NCBI RefSeq assembly: GCF_023028345.1
Contig: NZ_CP095487.1
Coordinates: forward strand, 3,162,001 to 3,226,000
Reading direction: 5' to 3'
DNA: 64,000 bases
Source of the DNA: Halorientalis marina
Lineage (GTDB): Archaea; Halobacteriota; Halobacteria; Halobacteriales; Haloarculaceae
The notes beneath the pieces were generated by a model, which saw only the letters and a list, made by a program, of their open reading frames with translations, was not told the origin of the DNA and ran no database searches. A program made the translations under genes and the position numbers. How positions within the stretch are numbered: the stretch's first letter is position 1; every line of letters starts with the position of its first letter. Positions 9,118 through 16,020 of this stretch are shown here, one piece after another.

Positions 9118-9357
9118 TCACGCCATTTCGCCCGCGAATTGAAAGAATACGAATACAAAGGCCCCCACGATGGTGAGCGGGACCATTGCCTTGACGGCCC
9201 CCGCGAACAGGTAGACCAACTGCTGAACCATCGCTACATCCGCATTCTGCAGACTCATGCTGGAGGTGATACTGACCATCCCGAACAGGTAAGGAGCCAC
9301 GGCAAGGAACGTGAGCAGCGATCCGAAAGCGGCTATCTTCCCCCAAGGGACTGTCAT
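9118..9357 (-). CDS. Small two-TM membrane protein (island)
   Basis: A 79-residue protein. The hydrophobic segment after 'MTVPWGKIAAFGSLLTFLA' spans about 8-30. A second segment at about 50-76 includes 'VPLTIVGAFVFVFFQF'. The loop 'SSMSLQNADVAMVQQ' separates them. The size and topology resemble small viral or plasmid membrane proteins of haloarchaea, but there is no recognised motif. It is divergent from the gene at 9622, with a 264-base gap that may hold both promoters. Confidence 0.55.
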   Translation of the reverse strand: MTVPWGKIAAFGSLLTFLAVAPYLFGMVSITSSMSLQNADVAMVQQLVYLFAGAVKAMVPLTIVGAFVFVFFQFAGEMA

Positions 9358-9621
9358 ACATTTGGTACGAGTGGATTGGTATTCAAGAGTTTTACGCCGT
9401 TTCGAGAGTATAGACCCCTCATTTCACCCATATTCGAGGTATCGAGCTTACCAACAAGATCTCCGTGTTGGATTCAAGTCGGTGGAACGTGTAGCGGTGG
9501 CTACTCTCACGAATCAAGATTAGTGAGCGGGTTAGCCCCACACGTGGTTATCTGAAGGGAGGGTTTTCACACGAGAGGTAAGTGAGGTATATCGACGGAG
9601 TAATCTAGTAGTGTTTGGATT

Positions 9622-10194
9622 GTGAACGTTCCTGGTATGCTTATTGACCTACTCCCCAAGTCGATTGCGGTCCTCCTTCCCGAATTATCCTTACTCCTCA
9701 TCGGGTACGTTGTCGAGAAACACTACGTGAGTCGAGTGACGTGTTTCACCAACGTATTGGCCCTCAACGTCCATTTCCTAACTATTGGAAAATCGGGCCT
9801 CTGGCTTGGGCTGTATGCAGACTTCGGGTTGATTCTAGGAGGGTGGGGATTCCTTCACTACATGGAGCAGGAAAGCCTTGGCAAGGGGTATTACCAACTA
9901 TCTCATCTTGGATACTCCTCTCTCGTTGTTGGAGCGATCATCCTATACCCACATATCGAGTGGGTTTTCTCTGCTATTCTCGGGGACGGCTCCCTCCCCG
10001 CCGTGGGAGTTGTCGTTATTGTCGTACTCGTCAATCTCGCCCTATTGGACGACGAAGACCATCTTCATTACCGACTTGCCCGTGATATAAGAGTCAACGA
10101 GTTCATCGTAAACAGCGGTCGAATTAGATTCGATCTCGGTGATGGCTACGTCACACCTTGGCGGCGATTAGACCACTGGTTTGACGTGAAGTAA
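9622..10194 (+). CDS. Hypothetical multi-TM membrane protein (island)
   Basis: About 190 residues with hydrophobic helices near 8-30, 43-65, 70-82, 95-112 and 118-140, followed by a charged cytosolic tail ('DDEDHLHYRLARDIRVNEF'). It could start at GTG 9622 or ATG 9637; I give the longer form, but the ATG version also keeps the first helix. No known family or motif. The codon use and AT content match the island rather than the chromosome. Confidence 0.55.
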   Translation: MNVPGMLIDLLPKSIAVLLPELSLLLIGYVVEKHYVSRVTCFTNVLALNVHFLTIGKSGLWLGLYADFGLILGGWGFLHYMEQESLGKGYYQLSHLGYSSLVVGAIILYPHIEWVFSAILGDGSLPAVGVVVIVVLVNLALLDDEDHLHYRLARDIRVNEFIVNSGRIRFDLGDGYVTPWRRLDHWFDVK

Positions 10195-10230
10195 TATATT
10201 CAATATACGTTGCTTCAAGCCTCACTCCAG

Positions 10231-11280
10231 TCAATTGAACGCATCAACGAATCGCTGTTTAAATTCCTTCATTGCTTTCTGAGTATAGTAGTATGCGTAT
10301 ATTGCATCTATCTCCTCAGCTCGCCGACCCTCATGGACTAACTCATTTCGCGTATCTCGGCAGTGGGTGTACCACAACTCCCACTCTTTGGTATTCTTAA
10401 TATCTACCCCAATATCTGACTCTATCATATCATACATCGTTTTTATGTGGTGATACTGATCACTGCCAGAGTCCCACATTCTATCTTCTGCTTCTTCTTT
10501 CGTTTTCCCTTCAGCTCTCAACATTTTCATGTATTCTCTACGAGTCCAAAATTCAAACAGTTGACTAGAGTTGTATACAGCAATAGTATATTCTCCAAGG
10601 TCCATCTTGTCCCGTATATCAAGATCAAGTTGTCGGGACATCGTTACGTTGTTCTCTTCTTGGAGGTTCTTTCTTAATGCACCATCTTGTTCGGGAGAAA
10701 TCGTTCCCATTTGCAACATGCCTCCAGAGAGACCTACACTGGTTTCCTCAATAATATCTCCATCTTCTACCTTTTTGATTGTAAAATTCAAGATCTCGTT
10801 AGGTATCACCGCCCTCATCCAGTAGCTTTCGGTCACGACTTTGTAACACTCAATAAATCTATCATAATACTCAACAGAATCATTAATTAGTCGCTCGTGT
10901 AACCCAGTAGTCCTCGATCCAAGAATCATATCTTCATACACAGGTTCTTCTATCCCTTCAGGTAGCGCGGCGATGTAATCCTCTGAAAGATGAATCTGGA
11001 CAGTCTGATTCAACAAAAGTCCATGTCTGTCACGGGGGAAGCTGGCGGCCCCACCTCCCTGGAACGCACTTCTACCACCCTCTGATTCTCCCAGACGGAG
11101 TTCAGCTTCAATATCATCTAAAACTACTGTGTATGCCGCCTCTCGTTGTTCTTCGTCAATTGAATTGGGGACCCTGAATGAGTATGGTCCTGTAAATTCC
11201 AGCACATATTTATCAGGATGTGTAACCTCTTGCGTCTCAATTGGAGGAGGAGACGGTCGGGGTGGCTCCTCGTTGCTCAT
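10231..11280 (-). CDS. HEPN-like domain protein, candidate defence gene (island)
   Basis: About 349 residues. The N-terminus is proline-rich ('SNEEPPRPSPPPIETQ'), residues 20-230 form a domain I do not recognise, and the helical C-terminus contains 'CRDTRNELVHEGRR'. The 'RNELVH' motif (Arg311, His316) fits the HEPN RNase consensus R-polar-x(3)-H and is followed by a long amphipathic helix, as in ApeA/AbiV-type HEPN proteins. HEPN proteins often act as toxins or abortive-infection RNases. The ATG at 11280 was chosen; a GTG at 11307 is possible. This is one of the most AT-rich genes in the window. Function inferred from one motif and the context. Confidence 0.6.
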   Translation of the reverse strand: MSNEEPPRPSPPPIETQEVTHPDKYVLEFTGPYSFRVPNSIDEEQREAAYTVVLDDIEAELRLGESEGGRSAFQGGGAASFPRDRHGLLLNQTVQIHLSEDYIAALPEGIEEPVYEDMILGSRTTGLHERLINDSVEYYDRFIECYKVVTESYWMRAVIPNEILNFTIKKVEDGDIIEETSVGLSGGMLQMGTISPEQDGALRKNLQEENNVTMSRQLDLDIRDKMDLGEYTIAVYNSSQLFEFWTRREYMKMLRAEGKTKEEAEDRMWDSGSDQYHHIKTMYDMIESDIGVDIKNTKEWELWYTHCRDTRNELVHEGRRAEEIDAIYAYYYTQKAMKEFKQRFVDAFN

Positions 11281-11810
11281 GCTGATACTGAAGTCAAATT
11301 CACACAAAAGGGTTCTGCGGCCGAAACTCTCAGGTGCATCTGATCATTTCTCCTCCACCAACTCTCGACGGTATGATTCAGCCTCGGTGGAGAGTATTGG
11401 TTCAGATGGCGGCGAACAATATAGGCGACGATAGTTCTGATGAGTAATAAGGACACATTCTGGTACGGCCATGGCTTGCGCGTGTGCGCGACATAGGGCG
11501 AAATAATACTATAGTGGTAACACCACGTTCCTGTCGCTCCACGACCATGGCCGGTTCACGCGTGTGTGCGGCCGCCCGTGCGGGGGGCTTCGAGTCGGGA
11601 CCATGGTGATGAGGTTCAATTTCACGGATCCCTCAGAACCGCCCAGATTGCTTCACAAGCCGCTCGGGATTTTTGACGGTGTGTCCTACTCGGTGATGAT
11701 TTGAACCGCTACAATCGGCTGTGAAGTGCCTTAGAATTGAATTGTTATTACTGGGGAGAATCATCTTACACAGGAATATTCACAGCGCACATTTTTCAAT
11801 ACACCAGATT
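11281..11810. other. 530-base gap in the island without a convincing gene
   Basis: Contains GC-rich patches ('gcgcgtgtgcgcg', 'gtgtgcggccgcccgtgcg') inside AT-rich DNA, which suggests patchwork origin. A 33-codon frame at 11603-11704 (begins MVMRFNF, ends GVSYSVMI) is the only open stretch; I do not call it a gene. The region next to the recombinase stop (11811) is where an attachment site could lie, but no repeat was identified. Confidence 0.4.
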
Positions 11811-12878
11811 TCAGAATGAGGGTCCGTCGCGCCGAATCATGTCTGCTGCATCGTCGTCAATCACGGACGTATAGATGTCCGTAACGTTCAATGAGTGGTG
11901 GCCCAACGCCTCTTTGACCATCGGCGCGGGAATTCCATTCTTAGCGCATTGGACAGCGAACGTGGCCCGTAGAGCGTGCGGCGTTACCAGATGTTGCGTT
12001 CTACCCATCGCGTCAGTCCCGTAGTCGTCTTGAATCCCTGCGCTTTCTGCCGCTTCAACCACGATGTCTCGCACCACGGTTTCACCCAGGTGGTCGCTGT
12101 TGCCCTTCCCGTCAGGCGGAAAGAGGTAGTCGCTCTCCGCGGCCCCGTATTCCTGTTCTCTGTAGTGATCAATCCACATTTGGAGATCCCGCGCCAGTTT
12201 GTCCGAGCGAAACCCGACCTTCCGATAGTCGTCGTTCTTACGCTCGTAGATGAGGATATACTTCTGGTCAGGCTCAACGTCCCTGAGCCGCAGGCTGATA
12301 CACTCTGACCGCCTCATGCCCGTGGATACTAAAATACGGATAATCAGTTTGTCCCGAAAGCCGTCTGCCGCCTCAATGAGCTGGTCTACCTCATCGGATT
12401 CGAGGTAGAACACACCCTCCCGAGTGGCCCGCTTCTTCTCCGTGGTGATTGACCATTTGCCGTCCGACCCCGTGGTTTCCCATTGGTCTACGGGGTTGGG
12501 ATCATCTGGACGCTGTATCTGAAAGAACTTGCTAATGGCACCCGTAGCGTTCTTGATCGTCCCTTCCGAGTAGCCCACGGGTTCACCCTCCGACACGTCG
12601 GCCCCGCAGTCGGGACAAAGGTCCTCGAAAGGGTCCGCCATCGTCTCGCACTCGGGGCACTTGGTCCCCGCACCCCGCTGTTTCATCCACCGATGGAACC
12701 GCAGTAAATCATCCTCCACCTCGATTTCCCCAGTGATCTCCTTCCCACGGTCTTGAAGCCACATCTCGAACTTGCGAAGGTGGCGGACGTGGCGTTTTAC
12801 TGTGTTCTCTGCCGCATCCGACTGTGAACGGAGTACGTAACTCTCGCGGAAACTCTCGATAGGGTCCATGGCACTCAT
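11811..12878 (-). CDS. Tyrosine recombinase with inserted zinc ribbon
   Basis: Integrase/XerC-like protein of 355 residues. The N-terminal SAM-like core-binding domain (10-125) is interrupted by a CxxC...CxxC zinc ribbon (Cys74, Cys77, Cys88, Cys91). The catalytic set is visible: Arg189 in 'STGMRRSE', 'HALR' (His301, Arg304), 'LGHHSL' (His327) and Tyr336 in 'TDIYTSV', so it looks active. The start at 12878 overlaps the stop of the upstream RHH-type gene by 4 bases (ATGA); a second ATG at 12869 is possible. It probably integrated the surrounding island. Confidence 0.92.
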   Translation of the reverse strand: MSAMDPIESFRESYVLRSQSDAAENTVKRHVRHLRKFEMWLQDRGKEITGEIEVEDDLLRFHRWMKQRGAGTKCPECETMADPFEDLCPDCGADVSEGEPVGYSEGTIKNATGAISKFFQIQRPDDPNPVDQWETTGSDGKWSITTEKKRATREGVFYLESDEVDQLIEAADGFRDKLIIRILVSTGMRRSECISLRLRDVEPDQKYILIYERKNDDYRKVGFRSDKLARDLQMWIDHYREQEYGAAESDYLFPPDGKGNSDHLGETVVRDIVVEAAESAGIQDDYGTDAMGRTQHLVTPHALRATFAVQCAKNGIPAPMVKEALGHHSLNVTDIYTSVIDDDAADMIRRDGPSF

Positions 12879-13420
12879 TGACCCACCTCCCTCCAGTAGT
12901 GTGGAGCGTCAAACTCGTGGGTCATCAACATCTGCACGTCGCTGTAATCGTCCTCGTAGTAGAGTTGAACGAGCGCCTTCCCTGCTTCAAGTTCCGACAC
13001 ACCCGCGTCATCTGCGATTTCAGCCGCCGTTGCTCCGAACTTCACGGCGATAGCGTCCTTGTCCGCCCCCTCGAAGCCTTCTTCCACCACGGGTAGTGCG
13101 CCGTATACATCAGAGAACACCTTGTTAGGGATACCACCCTGGGAAAGCATGGTGTCGTGCATGTTCTCAAGGCGGTCCTCTATCGCTTCGAGGGTGCTTC
13201 CGTTGTCCTCAACACCGTTTAGGATGTCATCTATCCGCCCGTTTGCCTCGACCGTCTCCGCGCCGTCGGAGGGACTGCCGCCGTCCAACGCGCCATCGAT
13301 TTCCTTCTCGACTGCGGCGCGGATCAGTTTCGACATGTTGCCGTCATACTCTGCTTCGGCGTGGCTGACCCACTTCTGATGTCGGGATTCACCCACGCGG
13401 ATATGGACTTGTTCGCTCAT
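12875..13420 (-). CDS. RHH-like DNA-binding protein coupled to the recombinase
   Basis: About 181 residues. The N-terminus, 'MSEQVHIRVGESRHQKWVSH' followed by 'GNMSKLIRAAVEKEID', looks like a strand-helix-helix DNA-binding unit. A predicted coiled or helical middle (55-110) and a C-terminal helical part ('AAEIADDAGVSELEAGKALV') follow, the latter resembling a winged-helix element. Its stop overlaps the recombinase start, so the pair is translationally coupled. It probably regulates the recombinase or serves as an excision factor (inference). Confidence 0.7.
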   Translation of the reverse strand: MSEQVHIRVGESRHQKWVSHAEAEYDGNMSKLIRAAVEKEIDGALDGGSPSDGAETVEANGRIDDILNGVEDNGSTLEAIEDRLENMHDTMLSQGGIPNKVFSDVYGALPVVEEGFEGADKDAIAVKFGATAAEIADDAGVSELEAGKALVQLYYEDDYSDVQMLMTHEFDAPHYWREVGQ

Positions 13421-13492
13421 CGTTCCACGTCCGTAGCCACAAGCTCCACCCACTAGAATGTGTTGACGAATGTATACACAATACGTTAGTCA

Positions 13493-14137
13493 CTATGGGA
13501 AGCAATTCATTGAAACATTGGAATCGTCAATTACACTCGCATACTGCTCCCAGATTCGCCTTGGTGTAACGTCTCTATCTATCCCGTCGATGAGGTTCTC
13601 AAGCGAATATTCCTCTCCTTCGCTTTCTACAATTTGGCGGATATGTCTTTCAAAAAGCTTCTCGGCATCCCCATAGGGATGACCCTCATCAAAAGCTGTG
13701 TGGCTGCAATTTGGACAGTCCCATAAACCGATCTCGCTACTCACTGGGCCACGGGAACTTTCACCGTCGTACATTACCGTCTGGCAATTTGGGCAATACG
13801 CTCTGTTTTCAAGCCCAATGTCAACGATTCCATCTGATGAAATCTCCGCGCTCCCTCGCCAGCAACTTTCGCCAGTCTGAATACACCCTTCAATCTCGGA
13901 AACAGCTACCTCGTCGCCATCATCTGATCCCACCTGATCAATCGACCATCCCCTTGCCCACCAACCGCCCAGTAATCCAAGAGAGAGAATTCCCATTCGG
14001 GCCATCCATGTGAGGATGACGTTGAGCGGTAATCGCTCGGCAATGCCCGCAAAAATAGGAGGATAAAAATTCGCAGCGGTCGGGATTCCGATTAGAACCA
14101 CAGTAAGAATAATCGAGACAATTGTCCACCGACTCAT
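13493..14137 (-). CDS. Membrane-anchored zinc-ribbon protein (island)
   Basis: About 214 residues. Two N-terminal TM helices (about 5-23 and 40-62) are followed by an acidic linker. A zinc-ribbon pair sits in the middle: 'YCPNCQTVMYDG' and 'LWDCPNCSHTAFDEGHP' (two CPNC knuckles). The helical C-terminus (160-214) contains 'FERHIRQIVESEGEEY'. The ATG at 14137 was chosen over the frame start four codons upstream because the TM follows directly. No family is recognised. The zinc ribbon would lie in the cytosol if the two helices form a hairpin. Confidence 0.6.
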   Translation of the reverse strand: MSRWTIVSIILTVVLIGIPTAANFYPPIFAGIAERLPLNVILTWMARMGILSLGLLGGWWARGWSIDQVGSDDGDEVAVSEIEGCIQTGESCWRGSAEISSDGIVDIGLENRAYCPNCQTVMYDGESSRGPVSSEIGLWDCPNCSHTAFDEGHPYGDAEKLFERHIRQIVESEGEEYSLENLIDGIDRDVTPRRIWEQYASVIDDSNVSMNCFP

Positions 14138-14373
14138 GATACAGACCACTTCACGGACAAGCCAAATACCTGTCTCTTCAGCTCATCCGTTTGGTTTTGA
14201 CTTGCGATCCGTTACCCAGTATGGAAAATCACGAGCAGCCAAGAGAAGGGTTAGCACGGTAGGGGTCCTTGTCTATTCATAACCCACGATCCAAATCATT
14301 GGTAGATCAAAGAAATCGTGTGGGCGTATGTCTACACAATTCCGTGTCTTCTGGGGCAAGTGAGCGCGTTTCC

Positions 14374-14610
14374 CTACTCCTCAACGCCCGCGAGACTCGA
14401 CATCGGCGTCGCGCCGGCGACGATGGCGCCCGTCGCCAGGACCGCGGCCGAGAGGGCGACGAAGTCGCCGCTCGGCGAGTAGCCCGCCAGCCCCGCACCG
14501 ACCTGCACGATGAAGACGGTGATAAAGAAGCTCACGATGGCGAACACGAGCAGGACGATCGACGCGACGATACTCCCGACCAAGGCTCCGAAGGAATCCA
14601 GGATACCCAT
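14374..14610 (-). CDS. Small two-TM membrane protein
   Basis: A 78-residue protein, 'MGILDSFGALVGSIVASIVL' running into a TM helix (about 10-37) and a second helix at about 48-70 ('LSAAVLATGAIVAGATP'). Composition is GC-rich, so this is the first gene of the core chromosome after the island. The ATG at 14610 is preferred to the frame start 31 codons upstream because that stretch is arginine-rich. Divergent from the gene at 14718. Function unknown. Confidence 0.65.
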   Translation of the reverse strand: MGILDSFGALVGSIVASIVLLVFAIVSFFITVFIVQVGAGLAGYSPSGDFVALSAAVLATGAIVAGATPMSSLAGVEE

Positions 14611-14717
14611 ACATCTCTGACCGACAGCGGACGGAAATAGGCCGGGGTTCGACCGACGGCGCGTCTCGCGGGAGTAATAATATTTAATTAGCCAGCGAGA
14701 CAACAGGAAGGTAAGCG

Positions 14718-14927
14718 ATGCTCGGACGCGATCTCGGGTCGCTCTCGACGCCCGATCTGGTCCTCTCGTTCATTCCCGGGCCGCTCCTGCTCGCCCTGCT
14801 CGCGGTCGGGGTGCTCGGGGTGCCGATGCATCTCGCGCTGGCGGTCGGGAGCCTGCCGGCGGCCGCTGCGGTGGGCTACGCGCTGTTTCTGCGGCCGCCG
14901 GTCGGGAACGGAAGAAGCGAAACGTAG
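14718..14927 (+). CDS. Small two-TM membrane protein
   Basis: A 69-residue protein. After 'MLGRDLGSLSTPDLVLSFIP' two hydrophobic helices follow (about 19-36 and 38-58), ending in a basic tail. An AT-rich 'taatatttaattag' upstream (about 14677-14690) is a good TATA region for this start. Its stop codon abuts the convergent DUF5811 gene. No known motif. Confidence 0.65.
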   Translation: MLGRDLGSLSTPDLVLSFIPGPLLLALLAVGVLGVPMHLALAVGSLPAAAAVGYALFLRPPVGNGRSET

Positions 14928-15281
14928 CTACTGGGCGGTGGGCGAGGTGTCGTCGCCCATCGCTTCTTTCATCTGGAGGGCGGCGCTGGCCGCGAGGCCG
15001 CGGGCGAGTTCGGCGCGTTCGTCCTCGCCGATTGTCGTGTCGGCCTCGTCTTCGGGCGAGTAGCCGGCGCTGACGACGGAGCCGATGGGCGGTTGGACGG
15101 CGACGGTGGCGTGGGGACCCTCGGAACCGTGGGCGAGTTCGGTCCCGACGGCGAAGTCGTCGGGGAGGAGTTTCCGCGTGCGCGCGGCGACGTTCGCGAG
15201 GTCCTGGCGGAGGCGGCGCCGCTGGTCCGCGGAGAGGGGCGATTCGGCGTCAGCACCCGCGAAAGGGGCGTTTCCGTACAT
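14928..15281 (-). CDS. DUF5811 family protein
   Basis: A 117-residue acidic protein beginning 'MYGNAPFAGADAESPLSADQ' and ending 'LQMKEAMGDDTSPTAQ'. I recognise the haloarchaeal DUF5811 family, small soluble proteins of unknown role. The ATG at 15281 gives the family N-terminus; upstream in-frame sequence is a shadow of the next gene. It lies 40 bases downstream of the arginine decarboxylase on the same strand. Confidence 0.8.
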   Translation of the reverse strand: MYGNAPFAGADAESPLSADQRRRLRQDLANVAARTRKLLPDDFAVGTELAHGSEGPHATVAVQPPIGSVVSAGYSPEDEADTTIGEDERAELARGLAASAALQMKEAMGDDTSPTAQ

Positions 15282-15321
15282 TCTCCCACTCGTAGGCGAG
15301 ACGCACGTAAAAAACCGCCGG

Positions 15322-15804
15322 CTACCGCAGAATCGGACGGCTCTCCCCGTAGGCAGCCACCACGACCGCCGTCGTGTGGGCGTCCGGGTCGGGGTCGGCC
15401 GCGACGACGACGGCGTCCGAATCGCCGGGGAGCCAGTCCCAGTCCCGGAGGTCCGTGCCCGCGTCGAGACCGCGTTCGATTCGCTCGCGGACGGTCGCCT
15501 CGTCGGGGCCGTCCGCCTCGTAGAAGATGCCGCGCCCGCTCGCACTCCGGGCCCAGCCGATGCCGGCCGCACCGGCCTCGCCCGGCCCGTGAGTCGCGCG
15601 CCCCTGAACGACGGTCAGCTGGTCGCCGACCGCCCCGAGGTCGGGGGCGGTGCCGACGACCTCCAGTTTGGCGTCGGCGGGGATGACGGAGGAGACGGTC
15701 ACGAGGTTGAAGTCGTGGACGTTCGCCTCGGCGAGCGCCCGGTCGTAGGACGCCGTCGCCGTCGGGCCCGTGGCCGTCCCCCACGCGACCCGAATGGTGC
15801 TCAT
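15322..15804 (-). CDS. pdaD: Pyruvoyl-dependent arginine decarboxylase
   Basis: Converts arginine to agmatine. The 160-residue proenzyme has the self-cleavage site within 'NLVTVSSVIP'; predicted cleavage is at Ser38-Ser39, giving the pyruvoyl group. Further family features are 'TGPTATASYDRALAEA', 'GRATHGPGEAGAAGIGWA' and 'GIFYEADG'. In archaea agmatine is needed for agmatidine in tRNA-Ile2 and can feed polyamine synthesis. The start at ATG 15804 matches the family N-terminus (MSTIRVAWG). It lies downstream of the PitA gene, across a strong inverted repeat. Confidence 0.88.
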   Translation of the reverse strand: MSTIRVAWGTATGPTATASYDRALAEANVHDFNLVTVSSVIPADAKLEVVGTAPDLGAVGDQLTVVQGRATHGPGEAGAAGIGWARSASGRGIFYEADGPDEATVRERIERGLDAGTDLRDWDWLPGDSDAVVVAADPDPDAHTTAVVVAAYGESRPILR

Positions 15805-15910
15805 AGGAGAGGCAAGCCCGGGCAGAAGGTAAGGGGTTTCGAAGTGTGTGGGGACGAGCAAGGCACGCGCCGAGGCGAGCATCCGCGCGAACGGAGTGAG
15901 CGCGGTTCAC

Positions 15911-15935
15911 GGAACTCGCGCAGAGCGCGAGTTCC
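15911..15935. repeat. Perfect hairpin in the pitA-pdaD gap
   Basis: Arms 'ggaactcgcg' and 'cgcgagttcc' (10 bp) around a 5-base loop, followed by 'gttttttcgcg' on the plus strand. The structure would also form in RNA and could be a terminator, but no plus-strand gene ends here. Confidence 0.6.
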
Positions 15936-15946
15936 GTTTTTTCGCG

Positions 15947-16020
15947 CACGTTTTTCCGGCGGGGGTTCCCGCAGCGAGCGCCGAAGGCGCGAGCGAGGAA
16001 ACCCCCGCCGGAAAAACGTG
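15947..16020 (-). terminator. Long inverted repeat directly after the pitA stop
   Basis: Two 21-bp arms (15947-15967 and 16000-16020) are perfect complements, ending in 'cacgttttt' and 'aaaaacgtg', with a 32-base centre that itself contains a small palindrome ('gcgccgaaggcgc'). The right arm touches the pitA stop codon (16021). Most likely it ends pitA transcription. Its ends resemble the dispersed element listed at 29024, 38194 and 63333. Confidence 0.55.

Larger units (their letters stand above)
8590..14370. mobile_element. Genomic island with tyrosine recombinase (boundaries approximate)
   Basis: Base composition falls visibly from the very GC-rich surroundings to roughly half AT, and codon use changes with it (for example many ATA and TTA codons). 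Inside are only hypothetical membrane or HEPN-like proteins, an RHH-type protein and a tyrosine recombinase. Core genes resume at 14374. I found no tRNA and no convincing direct repeats to serve as att sites, so the ends are set by composition only. No capsid, terminase or replication gene is present. It is best read as a degraded provirus or plasmid integrant. Confidence 0.65.

Noticed and set aside
11603..11704. 33-codon frame in the island gap as a gene
   Set aside because: No promoter or family support; the length is compatible with chance in this composition.
8574..14345. 'ctacacaa' at both ends of the island as an attachment-site pair
   Set aside because: The shared core is only 8 bases and the left copy is part of the infB hairpin; too weak to call att sites.
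8555..14373. A tRNA gene as island target
   Set aside because: I scanned both flanks by eye for a cloverleaf with TPsiC-arm sequence and found none.
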